From Herpetosiphon sp042688385 (lineage in GTDB: Bacteria > Chloroflexota > Chloroflexia > Chloroflexales > Herpetosiphonaceae): a DNA stretch of 64,000 nt. The notes beneath the pieces are model-generated. The model made no database searches and was not told the origin of the DNA. It saw nothing but the letters and a program-made list of their open reading frames with translations. This document shows positions 18,102 through 26,108 of the stretch, piece after piece. The translations under genes were made by a program, and so were the position numbers. Position 1 is the first letter of the stretch; each line of letters begins with the position of its first letter. Location of the stretch: NCBI RefSeq assembly GCF_042688385.1, contig NZ_JBHUPY010000001.1:310001-374000 (forward strand), written 5' to 3'.

Positions 18102-19580
18102 TTAAATCGCAATCAATTGCCATTGCTGCCACGCGCCGCCTGCATAGCCCCATTGCTGCACGTTTGCTCCATCTGCGCCGGAGCCAGCTGCTACATCAAG
18201 CGCTTGTTGGCTATTGCGATTGACAACATAGATATAGCCGCCACCTGCATCGAGCACTTGCCATTGCTGATGGGCCGTGCCGCCATAACTCCATTGCTGC
18301 ACGTTTGCGCCACTAGCTTTTGATCCAGCTGCAACTTCCAGTGCCAAACCACTATGGCGATTAATGATTTTTTTGAAACCGCTCCCAACATCAACGATTT
18401 GCCATTGTTGATTCGCGCCACCGTTATCGGCCCATTGCTGCACATTGCCGCCATTGCTGGTCGATTTGGCGGCGACATCGAGCGCCTTGCCACTTTGGCG
18501 ATTGATTAGCTTGAAATAGCCAGTTGGGGCTGGGGTTGGATTTGGGGTTGTGCTAGGAAAGCCAGTTTGAATCAAGCCACTCAGATATTGCTCAGAGGTG
18601 GTCAGCCAGCCATCGTTATTCAGAAATGTGGCGGTGCTGAAGCTTTGGGCTTGTTGGCTGCTGAGTTTTTTCATCCAACCAACCCGATTGTTGAGGCTTG
18701 CGCCACCGCCAGTATTGCCTTGCTCGCCGTAATAGGCGGTTGCTTCGTTGACGCTATTGCCCCAATTATCCCAACCTGCTGGCCGAACATGCGAGCCAAG
18801 ATTGCTGTTGAGGAAAATCACCCGCGCATAAGGCCGCCACGGTCGGCCAAGGTAGGTCAAGGTATTGCTGGAGCCACTAACCGTGCAGTTGGTAAACACA
18901 TAGCCTGTCGTTTGGTCGCTGGCGGTACGAGAGTGGGCGGTGATATAGCCTTGGCCGTTGCTCACAATTTGGCACGTATCAAACACTGCCGTGGCATTGC
19001 CAAAAATAAAATCAACCGCGCCTTGAATTAAGCAATTGTTGTAATACTGCCGCCCTGCGTTTGCATACAACGTATCTTGATAGCCCAACATGCGCACATT
19101 GCGAAAATTCAGGCGGTTGCCGCTGGCATACAGGGCTACAGCTTGGCCAACATTGCCAGAACTATTTTGAATCGTTAGGTTAGTGGCGTTGCAATCGTTA
19201 GCGTAGAAATAGCAACTGGCGCTGCCGCTTGTGCCATAGGTTGTGCCATCGGGCTTGGTTTTGCTGGCGTAGTTGTCATACGTCAAAACAGTGCCATCGC
19301 GGCTTTGGCCATACAGCGTAATTTTTGGCTTGTTATTGGGAATCGTAATGACTTCTTTGTAGGTGCCGTTTTTGATGAAAATCACCACCCGATTGGGGTT
19401 GTTGGTTGGCACAGCGTTGATTGCTGCTTGGATAGTGGTATGCGCGCCGCTGCCATCTTTGGCAACAACGATGCTTGTGGTTTGCCCAGCGACGGGCGCA
19501 AGATCCAATTGGCTGGCAGCAATGCCGGTGGCAACGAAGCCTAAACGTCGTAAAAAATCACGGCGATTAAATTGATTCAT
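18102..19580 (-). CDS. Secreted pectinesterase (CE8) with C-terminal ricin-type lectin domain
   Basis: A 492-residue exported enzyme. The N-terminus has a twin-arginine pattern (RRDFLRRLGF) and a hydrophobic stretch, suggesting Tat export. Residues about 35-330 are a CE8 pectin methylesterase: GSGAHTTIQAAINAVP, GYQDTLYANAGRQYY, VDFIFGNATAVF with the catalytic Asp, and LGRPWRPYARV. Residues about 350-492 form a ricin B/CBM13 beta-trefoil with three repeats, each containing NVQQW or a related QxW motif. It would demethylate pectin and so prepare substrate for the PL1 lyase. It is probably the first-transcribed pectinase gene. Confidence 0.93.
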   Translation of the reverse strand: MNQFNRRDFLRRLGFVATGIAASQLDLAPVAGQTTSIVVAKDGSGAHTTIQAAINAVPTNNPNRVVIFIKNGTYKEVITIPNNKPKITLYGQSRDGTVLTYDNYASKTKPDGTTYGTSGSASCYFYANDCNATNLTIQNSSGNVGQAVALYASGNRLNFRNVRMLGYQDTLYANAGRQYYNNCLIQGAVDFIFGNATAVFDTCQIVSNGQGYITAHSRTASDQTTGYVFTNCTVSGSSNTLTYLGRPWRPYARVIFLNSNLGSHVRPAGWDNWGNSVNEATAYYGEQGNTGGGASLNNRVGWMKKLSSQQAQSFSTATFLNNDGWLTTSEQYLSGLIQTGFPSTTPNPTPAPTGYFKLINRQSGKALDVAAKSTSNGGNVQQWADNGGANQQWQIVDVGSGFKKIINRHSGLALEVAAGSKASGANVQQWSYGGTAHQQWQVLDAGGGYIYVVNRNSQQALDVAAGSGADGANVQQWGYAGGAWQQWQLIAI

Positions 19581-20184
19581 CGGAGAATCCTTAATAAAGA
19601 TTAAAAACAGTGCCTAAAAAAAGAGCCGGTAGTTGAGGCGTGCTGCTACGCAACAAATGCGATAATGTAGAATTATAGCAGCTAAAAATATACAGGTTTA
19701 GTATATTTCAGTCTATGGGATCGGTCTCAATATAATTAGGCTATAATCATGCATAAATTATTCAATCGAATCATCTGGATGTAAATAAGCAAAGCTTGAT
19801 AGAATTTAATTAAGCAATAGGCTCAATTAAACATATAAGCAGGCTAAATATTCAATTATTGCTTGTGCATGATTAAACAAATTACATGCATGGAAACTTA
19901 CTTCAATCAATGGAATATATCTGCACCCATGCAAAATTGTTCATATGATCATGATACTAGCATATTCAAATAATTAAAGCAACTTAATTTTTTAGATTTC
20001 TTTAATAAAATGACTAAATCTATATCATATTTAACATACTATTATCGAAAAATGCAGCTTATATGTTGGCTTGAATTTATTCGATTGATAGGCTATTTTC
20101 TGTTAAAAATATTCTATTTGGCACTTTGCAAGTGCTTGAATTAAGATAGTTGCTAGCCCATGTTCTAGCTATGAGGAATGATGT
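19581..20184. other. AT-rich intergenic region between divergent pectinesterase and panC
   Basis: About 600 AT-rich bases separate divergent genes. Words such as CAATTA, TTAATTAAGC and CATATAAGC recur without clear periodicity. The end near panC holds a plausible promoter (listed separately). I see no structured RNA, operator of the TGCAAGCGCTTGCA type, or gene here. Confidence 0.5.
20118..20147 (+). promoter_or_regulatory. Possible panC promoter with a palindrome in the spacer
   Basis: TTGGCA (20118-20123) and TAAGAT (20142-20147) are 18 bases apart. GCACTT-TGC-AAGTGC (20121-20135) is a perfect 6-3-6 inverted repeat between them, where a repressor could bind. Confidence 0.4.
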
Positions 20185-21015
20185 ATGCAGGTTGTAACCA
20201 CAATTGAGCAAGTTCGGGCAGCCCGTCGCCAATGGAATACTGTTGGTTTTGTGCCAACTATGGGGTTTTTGCATGCTGGACACCTGAGTTTAGTGCAACA
20301 AGCCAAGGCTGAAAATGGCGTGGCGATTGTCTCGATTTTCGTTAATCCAACCCAATTTGGCCCCAACGAAGATTTTGCGAGCTACCCGCGGGATACCCAA
20401 CGCGACCTTGATTTATTAACCGAAGCTGGCTGCGATTTGGTTTGGATGCCAAGCGTTGAAGAAATGTATCCTGCTGGATTTAGCAGCTATGTCGATGTAG
20501 AAGGCGTGACTGCACCCTTGGAAGGCGCGCGCCGACCTGGCCATTTTCGGGGCGTAGCGACAGTTGTAACCAAATTATTTAATGTTGTGCAACCAACCAA
20601 GGCCTATTTTGGCCAAAAAGATGCCCAACAAACTGTGGTTATTCGCCAATTTGTACGCGATTTGGCCTTGCCAGTTGAAGTGGTAATTGCGCCAACCGTT
20701 CGTGAGGCTGATGGCTTGGCGCTGAGCAGCCGCAATAGCTATCTCACGCCTGAGCAACGGGCAGCAGCCCCAGTGCTCTATCGCGCTTTGAGTGCAGCCC
20801 AAACCGCCTATGCAGAAGGCCAAACCGATGCAGAAGCAGTGCGCCAATTAATGCTTGCAACCCTCAACCAAGAACCATTGGCCCAAGTCGATTATGTGAG
20901 CATTGCCGATCCGCAAAGCTTGCAAGAATTGACTACTATCGATCAGCGTGGTGGATTGGTTTCGTTAGCAGTGCGCATTGGCAAAACTCGGCTCATTGAT
21001 AATTTGATATTGTAA
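20185..21015 (+). CDS. panC: Pantoate–beta-alanine ligase
   Basis: A 276-residue cytoplasmic enzyme that joins pantoate and beta-alanine with ATP to give pantothenate, the coenzyme A precursor. Family motifs are VPTMGFLHAGHLSL (nucleotide-binding HIGH-like site), FVNPTQFGPNEDF, RRPGHFRGVATVVTKLFN, AYFGQKDAQQ, and ALSSRNSYL. Length matches the family. panB and panD are not adjacent, so this is a solitary panC. RBS-like GAGGAA lies before the ATG. Confidence 0.97.
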   Translation: MQVVTTIEQVRAARRQWNTVGFVPTMGFLHAGHLSLVQQAKAENGVAIVSIFVNPTQFGPNEDFASYPRDTQRDLDLLTEAGCDLVWMPSVEEMYPAGFSSYVDVEGVTAPLEGARRPGHFRGVATVVTKLFNVVQPTKAYFGQKDAQQTVVIRQFVRDLALPVEVVIAPTVREADGLALSSRNSYLTPEQRAAAPVLYRALSAAQTAYAEGQTDAEAVRQLMLATLNQEPLAQVDYVSIADPQSLQELTTIDQRGGLVSLAVRIGKTRLIDNLIL

Positions 21016-21078
21016 GTGCTTGGGCTATAGGAGCTTGGCTCTAGGCTTTGGGCTATAGGCTATTGGATTAACAACTAT

Positions 21079-21181
21079 CCCTCACCCCCAGCCCCTCTCC
21101 CACTAAACGCGGGCGAGGGGAGTATCGACTTCGTGGTTCCCCCTCGCCCGTTCGACGGGCGAGGGGGCTAGGGGTGAGGGG
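21079..21181. repeat. GC-rich double-hairpin element, copy C
   Basis: A short copy (103 bases) with ends CCCTCACCCCC and GGGGTGAGGGG lies between panC and the convergent SWIM-protein gene. It keeps both inner hairpins but has lost the long central spacer. Confidence 0.85.
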
Positions 21182-21274
21182 AAAATCGTCTTTAACGCAA
21201 TGAACCTCTACACTTAGCCTAGAGCCTCATATTCTCTGCGCCTCTGCGTTAAAACTCTGCTCGTTGATCGTGGC

Positions 21275-21706
21275 TTAAAACCCTAGACGTTCAATCCGAT
21301 CGTCGACCAAACTGCTCACTTCTGGGTGTTGCTCAGCCACATCGCGCAACAAGGTGCGCAATTGGCCTGCCTCAAGCTCATCGAGCGTAACTTTGGATGT
21401 TGTTGCTTCTGGCAGAACTTGGTCGGAGCAATAGCTCAAAAAGAGCAGCACCGCCACGCCATGAGCGCAACACTCACTAGCCTGCGCTACGCATGTGCAT
21501 TGAATTGTAATCTGCTGAGCAGAGTGAGTTTGGATACTAACCAAATAATGGCGATTGTTACGATCAACAACCGAGGCCTGAACGCTTGCACCATGGGCTT
21601 GGACAGCTTCGACCATGCCTTGCTCGAAATATTCTAAGCCCTGTTCAAAGTTCACTACGCCTGCGATTGCCTGAATCTGCGCCTCAGAAACCACTGGAAA
21701 CTCCAT
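21275..21706 (-). CDS. Small SWIM zinc-finger protein
   Basis: A 143-residue protein with a SWIM-type zinc site, CTCVAQASECCAHGVAVLL (a CxC pair, then CxH after eight residues), centred near residue 85. SWIM domains bind DNA or proteins; in bacteria they often occur with SWI2/SNF2 helicases, but none is encoded here. The rest has no recognisable motif. It lies 25 bases upstream of nothing obvious and downstream of gntK on the same strand, so it may be cotranscribed with it only by read-through in the opposite order; treat operon membership as open. Confidence 0.75.
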   Translation of the reverse strand: MEFPVVSEAQIQAIAGVVNFEQGLEYFEQGMVEAVQAHGASVQASVVDRNNRHYLVSIQTHSAQQITIQCTCVAQASECCAHGVAVLLFLSYCSDQVLPEATTSKVTLDELEAGQLRTLLRDVAEQHPEVSSLVDDRIERLGF

Positions 21707-21731
21707 ACGTACCTCGTGTTATGCGGCTAAC

Positions 21732-22220
21732 TTATTCTAACCCGAGAATCCATTGCTGAATACTCCCAACCAGCGTGTTTGGTTCAGCATCAACGTTAAG
21801 AGTTAGGGCATTGCTGGGCATTTCCAAGGTTGCCAATTGGCTGGTTAATAAGCTACTCGGCATAAAATGATTGCTGCGTTGTTGCAAACGGGCCTGAATT
21901 AAGCTTGGATCGCCAACCAAATGTACAAAATGCACCTGTTGATTAATATGCAAATAGGCCCGATATTCGGCGCGTAAGGCTGAGCATGCCAACACCAAAC
22001 TCTGATTTTGGCTACACGCCGCCTCAATTTGTTGGTGCACCAAAGCTAGCCATGGCCAACGATCGGCATCGGTTAATGGCTGGCCGCTGGCCATTTTTTG
22101 GCGATTGGCCTCGGGATGCAGATCGTCTGCATCGATAAAGTGCCAAGCTTGAGCTGCCGCCAACTGCTGGCCAATTGTTGTTTTGCCAACTCCGCTCACG
22201 CCCATAACCACAATCACCAT
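21732..22220 (-). CDS. gntK: Gluconokinase
   Basis: A 162-residue P-loop kinase of the GntK/shikimate-kinase-like family that phosphorylates gluconate to 6-phosphogluconate. It has the Walker A MGVSGVGKTT at the start, FIDADDLHPEANRQKMASG for gluconate binding, LTDADRWPWL, and the lid HFMPSSLLTSQLATLE. These blocks are diagnostic. Length is usual for the family. It precedes the SWIM gene on the minus strand with a 25-base gap, so the two may form one unit. Confidence 0.93.
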   Translation of the reverse strand: MVIVVMGVSGVGKTTIGQQLAAAQAWHFIDADDLHPEANRQKMASGQPLTDADRWPWLALVHQQIEAACSQNQSLVLACSALRAEYRAYLHINQQVHFVHLVGDPSLIQARLQQRSNHFMPSSLLTSQLATLEMPSNALTLNVDAEPNTLVGSIQQWILGLE

Positions 22221-22237
22221 AACAACTCCATTTAAGC

Positions 22238-22270
22238 CAAAAGAGAGAGTTGGTGCAAACCAACCCTCTC
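22238..22270 (-). terminator. Intrinsic terminator of the ECF sigma/bactofilin operon
   Basis: On the minus strand, GAGAGGGTTGGT…ACCAACTCTCTC forms a long hairpin followed by TTTT. It sits 26 bases after the stop of the gene at 22296. Confidence 0.85.
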
Positions 22271-22295
22271 AAATGATAATCGGTTGTGGATGTAT

Positions 22296-23225
22296 TCAGA
22301 ACTGGAGGCTATGGCGTTGAACAACCGTTGATCGTAGCAAGAACATGCCGCCAATGCCGACCCCAGAGCTAAGATAGAACCAGACAAACGCGGCGGGCAA
22401 GCTGATTGCTGCCAAGCCAATTGCTGGGAGCACAATTGCTAGGCTGCCAACCAAAACTGCTGCTGGGCCATGTAATTTGAGCCGTTGGCCAATCACCATC
22501 GCGATTGCTGCCAGCCCAATCAAATAGGGCACTTGGGCAATCAGCAACAAGACTGGCAAGACCGCCAAGCCAACCAACGAGAAGATCAAGAGCAAGGCGA
22601 TGCCGCCAACGACTACTACCGAAAGCACCGACCACACGAGGCCCAAGCCCAAAGCGCGTTGCGTGGCCAAGCGAATAATTTGAGCGCCGCTGGCAAATGA
22701 ACGTGGCCAAATCAAGCTCAACAAGCTAGCGATAATTGTGGCCAAAATTGCCAAAACAACTGCCAGAATGACCCGCGTTGAAGTGTTCAGCGTTTGATTG
22801 CCTTCGACTGGTAAGAGCGCTGCTGCGCCGCTATCGCTGAGATTGCCATTGAAAACGGCTCCAGCTTGGGCAACATCAGCGCCCGATTGCATCTGAACTT
22901 CGCCCGTTGCAGCCATCACATTGCCTTGGGCAATCGAATCTGCTTCGAAGGTAACATTGCCAAACAAACTAACTACATCGCCTTCGACTGAGCCACGGAC
23001 GATAATCGAGCCAGTGACCGAAGTTACATCGCCTTCAACCACACCATCGATCACGATTGGTTGGCTGATGGTTGCGATGTCGCCACCTTCAGTTGAGCCA
23101 GCGCGAACTACCAACGCATCACCATCGGTTCGCAGCGCTTGCGCAAACACAAACGTTGGTGAGGCAATAATAATCAGGGCTAGAATGATCCAGCCAAATA
23201 AGAACGCTCGTGGATTGCGTTTCAT
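22296..23225 (-). CDS. Membrane protein with bactofilin-like repeat domain
   Basis: This 309-residue protein has a signal segment (residues 9-28), a beta-rich region with repeats such as VIDGVVEGDVTSVTG and VRGSVEGDVVSLFGN (about 50-110) like the bactofilin/polymer-forming family, and then four or so hydrophobic helices (about 150-300). The repeats are likely outside the membrane. The protein may sense or scaffold the cell envelope. Its start overlaps the stop of the anti-sigma gene by four bases, so it is the third gene of a coupled sigma/anti-sigma operon and probably part of the same envelope response. Confidence 0.78.
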   Translation of the reverse strand: MKRNPRAFLFGWIILALIIIASPTFVFAQALRTDGDALVVRAGSTEGGDIATISQPIVIDGVVEGDVTSVTGSIIVRGSVEGDVVSLFGNVTFEADSIAQGNVMAATGEVQMQSGADVAQAGAVFNGNLSDSGAAALLPVEGNQTLNTSTRVILAVVLAILATIIASLLSLIWPRSFASGAQIIRLATQRALGLGLVWSVLSVVVVGGIALLLIFSLVGLAVLPVLLLIAQVPYLIGLAAIAMVIGQRLKLHGPAAVLVGSLAIVLPAIGLAAISLPAAFVWFYLSSGVGIGGMFLLRSTVVQRHSLQF

Positions 23226-23758
23226 TGTTCTACCTCCACAAGCAGCGCCGGTGAAGGGGTCAACAAACGTCGCCAGATCATCAGTGCTGCACCTGCAAGC
23301 ACAAGCACCCCAAGGAGCAAGGGGATGCCAATTAATCCAAGGGTTGCCGCCATCGGCTTGCCTGCTAAGGTCAAGGCCATAACCCCGCGGCCTGCGCTTG
23401 AATCAACCCCGCCAAAGGTGGCGGCAGGCAAGGAACTATCGAACAAGACCCCATAACCGCCCCAGAGGACGATTAATGTGACGAAGCCCAGAACCACACC
23501 CCACAGCACACGTTGACGTAAGGCACGGCTACGGGCTTGAGTTGCTGCAAGCGCAGGAGTCGCTGGTAATTTTGCCATTAAGCTGGCGGCAAAATTTGGC
23601 GGTGGAATAGCCGATTTGGGAGCGGCTAAGGCGGCGGGCAATTGCCCAAGTTCATCGAGGCACATTGGGCACTCCTGTACATGGCGAGAAATCAGTTGTT
23701 GGTCGTCAGGGTCATCTGGTTGTTGAGCGCGTAGCTCGCGAATCGAACGGCATGTCAT
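23222..23758 (-). CDS. Zinc-finger anti-sigma factor, membrane-bound
   Basis: A 178-residue protein with a short zinc-binding anti-sigma domain: HVQECPMC near residue 26 is the HxxxCxxC core of the ZAS/RsiW type. Two hydrophobic helices follow (about 84-104 and 139-161), so it is anchored in the membrane with the zinc domain in the cytoplasm. It should hold the ECF sigma factor encoded just upstream inactive until a signal arrives. Start and stop overlap both neighbours by four bases. Confidence 0.85.
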   Translation of the reverse strand: MTCRSIRELRAQQPDDPDDQQLISRHVQECPMCLDELGQLPAALAAPKSAIPPPNFAASLMAKLPATPALAATQARSRALRQRVLWGVVLGFVTLIVLWGGYGVLFDSSLPAATFGGVDSSAGRGVMALTLAGKPMAATLGLIGIPLLLGVLVLAGAALMIWRRLLTPSPALLVEVEQ

Positions 23759-24312
23759 AGCTCTGCTCCTTGTTTATCCAACGCAGCGGCCACCATATTG
23801 CGAGCACGATGGAGCCGGGTTTTAACCGCACTTTCTGATAGCCCCGTAATATTTTCGATCTCTTGATAGGAGAGATCGTTCCAGTAGCGTAGCACTGCCA
23901 CCAGCCGATAATGATCGGGCAGCGTGGCTAAGGCACGCTGGACGGCATCGCGCAACTCACCACGCAATGCTGAGCGTTCAGGGCCATCATCGGTACTTGG
24001 TAGGGCAAATGCCAAATCATCAAGTGGCACTATCGGTCGCCGTCGCCGTAAGCGATCAATGCAGTAGTTCGATGCGACTGAAAAGAGCCATGTAGAAAAT
24101 TTGCGGCTTTGATCGAACGTTTCAAGCTTGGTATAGGCCCGGATGAAAATTTCTTGGGCTGCATCTTCGGCCTCATGGCCATCGTGCAACATCCGGTAGG
24201 CCAAGTTGAAAATTGGCCCCTGGTACAATTCGACAATCCGTTGAAATGCAATTTGGTCGCCACGAATTGTCGCCCGCACCAGCGTCAATTCTTCACTATT
24301 GATCTCTGTCAC
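23755..24312 (-). CDS. ECF-type RNA polymerase sigma factor
   Basis: A 185-residue group IV sigma factor. Region 2 shows NLAYRMLHDGHEAEDAAQEI and KFSTWLFSVASNYCIDRLRR; region 4 shows LPDHYRLVAVLRYWNDLSYQEI with the helix-turn-helix GLSESAVKTRLHRAR. No C-terminal extension. The start is GTG at 24312, with GAGG upstream. It heads the operon with an anti-sigma factor and a bactofilin-like membrane protein, and a promoter of the TGAAAC/CGTA type lies directly upstream, consistent with self-activation. Confidence 0.95.
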   Translation of the reverse strand: MTEINSEELTLVRATIRGDQIAFQRIVELYQGPIFNLAYRMLHDGHEAEDAAQEIFIRAYTKLETFDQSRKFSTWLFSVASNYCIDRLRRRRPIVPLDDLAFALPSTDDGPERSALRGELRDAVQRALATLPDHYRLVAVLRYWNDLSYQEIENITGLSESAVKTRLHRARNMVAAALDKQGAEL

Positions 24313-24341
24313 GCGGTTCTACCTCGCACCACTATACTCGG

Positions 24342-24368
24342 TACGCGCTGAGCAAGGGTAATGTTTCA
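24342..24368 (-). promoter_or_regulatory. ECF (sigma-W-like) autoregulatory promoter
   Basis: Read on the minus strand, TGAAAC (24368-24363) is followed after 17 bases by CGTA (24345-24342). This matches the −35 and −10 of sigma-W-type ECF promoters, and it lies 30 bases before the GTG start of the sigma gene. Confidence 0.6.
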
Positions 24369-24583
24369 TTGTCAAGAGGGGATTTTGGGTTCCCATCGGT
24401 GTGATGCTCGCTATGGTACCTAAGGATGGCCTAAATGGCAAAAGTGACGCTTACTACGGGCAGCTAAAACTCTATCTATGCAATAAAGTACGCCAATCTA
24501 ACAGCCTACGAATAGTATTCTGCTGCAACCTCGCGTATAATGCATAGTGGCTTTTAATCGTGTTCGTTGAAAGGAATCACTCA

Positions 24584-25969
24584 ATGACCAATCCACCACA
24601 AGGGCTGGACGAAACCACCCAAGGTGGCCCGCAGCGGCCTGTCGTGCCGCCACAGCGGGTTCAGATTCGCTGTCAAAATTGCCAAACGCCGTTTGTGGTG
24701 GCACTTTGGACATACGTTGATGTTGGGGTGCAGCCCGAATTAAAAGGTGCGATGCTTTCCGGTCAATTAAATGTCGCTGTCTGCCCCAATTGTGGCGCTG
24801 GCGGCATGTTGGCCTCACCGTTGATTTACCACGATCCAGAAAAGAAATTTTTCTGGACGCTCTTTCCGCAAGAATTAAACTTGCCACCAGAAGAACAAGA
24901 ACGCTTCGTTGGCGAGGCTTCCAAAGTGGCCATGCAATTGTTGCCACCAGATGCTCCTCGCGGCTATTTGCTCACGCCACGGCGCTTTATGACGATGCAA
25001 ACGCTGATTGAAACGCTGTTGGAAAGCGAAGGCATTACCAAAGAAGCGATGCAAGCCCAACGCCAACGGGTCGAGTTGCTGAGCCAACTGGCCGAAGCGC
25101 TCGAAGCCGATCGGGCCGAGAATTTGCTCGATTCAGCAGAAGGTAAATTGGCGCAAGTAGTGGCCGATAACAAAGCTGCACTTGATGGCGAATTTTTCTT
25201 GACCCTCAATTCGTATATTGAAGCAGCCTTGCAACAAGGCCGCGAAGATAGCGCCGAAATGATTGGCGAGCTGAGCCAACGAGTGATGCAGTTGAGTGGT
25301 TTTGATCCGGTTGCCGCAGGCTTGCAAGAGCCAGCGGTCGAAGATGTGGTTGCTGCCTTGCGCGATGCAGATGATGCAAGCCTCGAAGATGTGATTAGCA
25401 ATTATCGTCCTTTGATCGATGATGAAACCTTCGAAGCTTGGGATGCGCAAATTGCTGCCTTGCCTGAGGCAGAGCAAGCTGCTGCCCAAGCTCGCCGTGA
25501 GCATATTTACAGCACGCTCGAACGCATGGATGCTGAAGCACAAGCAATTTTTGAAACAGCCAATGGCCTGTTGCGCGATGCCTTGCAAGCAGAAGATCCG
25601 CGTGCCTTGTTGAGCGAGCGGAATAAAGAGCTGAGCGAAGCCTTCTTTGTGGTGATCGATGCCAACTTAAATGCAGCGATGCGCACTAATCAGCAAATTA
25701 TTGCCGAGCAATTGATTCTGTTGCGCCAAACCGCTGCCGAAGTGCTGCAAGAGGCCATGACCCCCCAAGAACGCTTGATCAATCAATTGTTGAGCGCTGA
25801 AACTGCTGGCGATGCTACCAAGTTGCTGCGCAAAAACATGGCCTTGGTCAACGGCGATTTCGTCAAGGAAGTCAACGAATTGGCCGAACAAATGGAAAAA
25901 GCAGGTCGCAAAGAAGTCGTTGATCGTTTGCGCCAAGTCGCCCGCGAATCGGCAAGCCTGCTGTTTTAA
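24584..25969 (+). CDS. CpXC domain protein
   Basis: A 461-residue cytoplasmic protein. The N-terminal 130 residues match the CpXC domain: CQNCQTPF and CPNCGAGG form a likely four-Cys zinc site, followed by SPLIYHDPEKKFFWTLFPQEL. The remaining 330 residues are almost all helical and acidic, with no catalytic motif; some stretches could form coiled coils. The family function is unknown. The ATG at 24584 follows AAGGAA; the open frame begins slightly earlier at a GTG without a ribosome-binding site. It is divergent from the ECF operon. Confidence 0.8.
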   Translation: MTNPPQGLDETTQGGPQRPVVPPQRVQIRCQNCQTPFVVALWTYVDVGVQPELKGAMLSGQLNVAVCPNCGAGGMLASPLIYHDPEKKFFWTLFPQELNLPPEEQERFVGEASKVAMQLLPPDAPRGYLLTPRRFMTMQTLIETLLESEGITKEAMQAQRQRVELLSQLAEALEADRAENLLDSAEGKLAQVVADNKAALDGEFFLTLNSYIEAALQQGREDSAEMIGELSQRVMQLSGFDPVAAGLQEPAVEDVVAALRDADDASLEDVISNYRPLIDDETFEAWDAQIAALPEAEQAAAQARREHIYSTLERMDAEAQAIFETANGLLRDALQAEDPRALLSERNKELSEAFFVVIDANLNAAMRTNQQIIAEQLILLRQTAAEVLQEAMTPQERLINQLLSAETAGDATKLLRKNMALVNGDFVKEVNELAEQMEKAGRKEVVDRLRQVARESASLLF

Positions 25970-25971
25970 GG

Positions 25972-26105
25972 GATGAAGGATGAGGGATGAATTATGAATA
26001 TGATCATCGCTCATCCTTCACATTTCTGCATAAAAGTGGCCTATGCTGGGAGCTTTATGATGCTGTGATGGCGGTTTTCATCCCTCATCCTTCATCCTTC
26101 ATCCT
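25972..26105. repeat. GGATGAA heptamer repeats in inverted arrangement
   Basis: GATGAAGGATGAGGGATGA units at about 25973-25990 and the reverse-complement CATCCTTCATCCTTC units at about 26083-26105 flank a central segment. They can pair over roughly 18 bases and may form a hairpin between the CpXC and GT9 genes. Confidence 0.7.
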
Positions 26106-26108
26106 TCT

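Noticed and set aside
13705..19580. Pectinase cluster as a SusC/SusD polysaccharide utilisation locus
   Set aside because: No SusC, SusD, TonB-type or sugar transporter gene is present; the proteins are secreted enzymes only.
19581..20184. Riboswitch or structured RNA upstream of panC
   Set aside because: The region is AT-rich without paired stems or known aptamer motifs beyond one short promoter palindrome.
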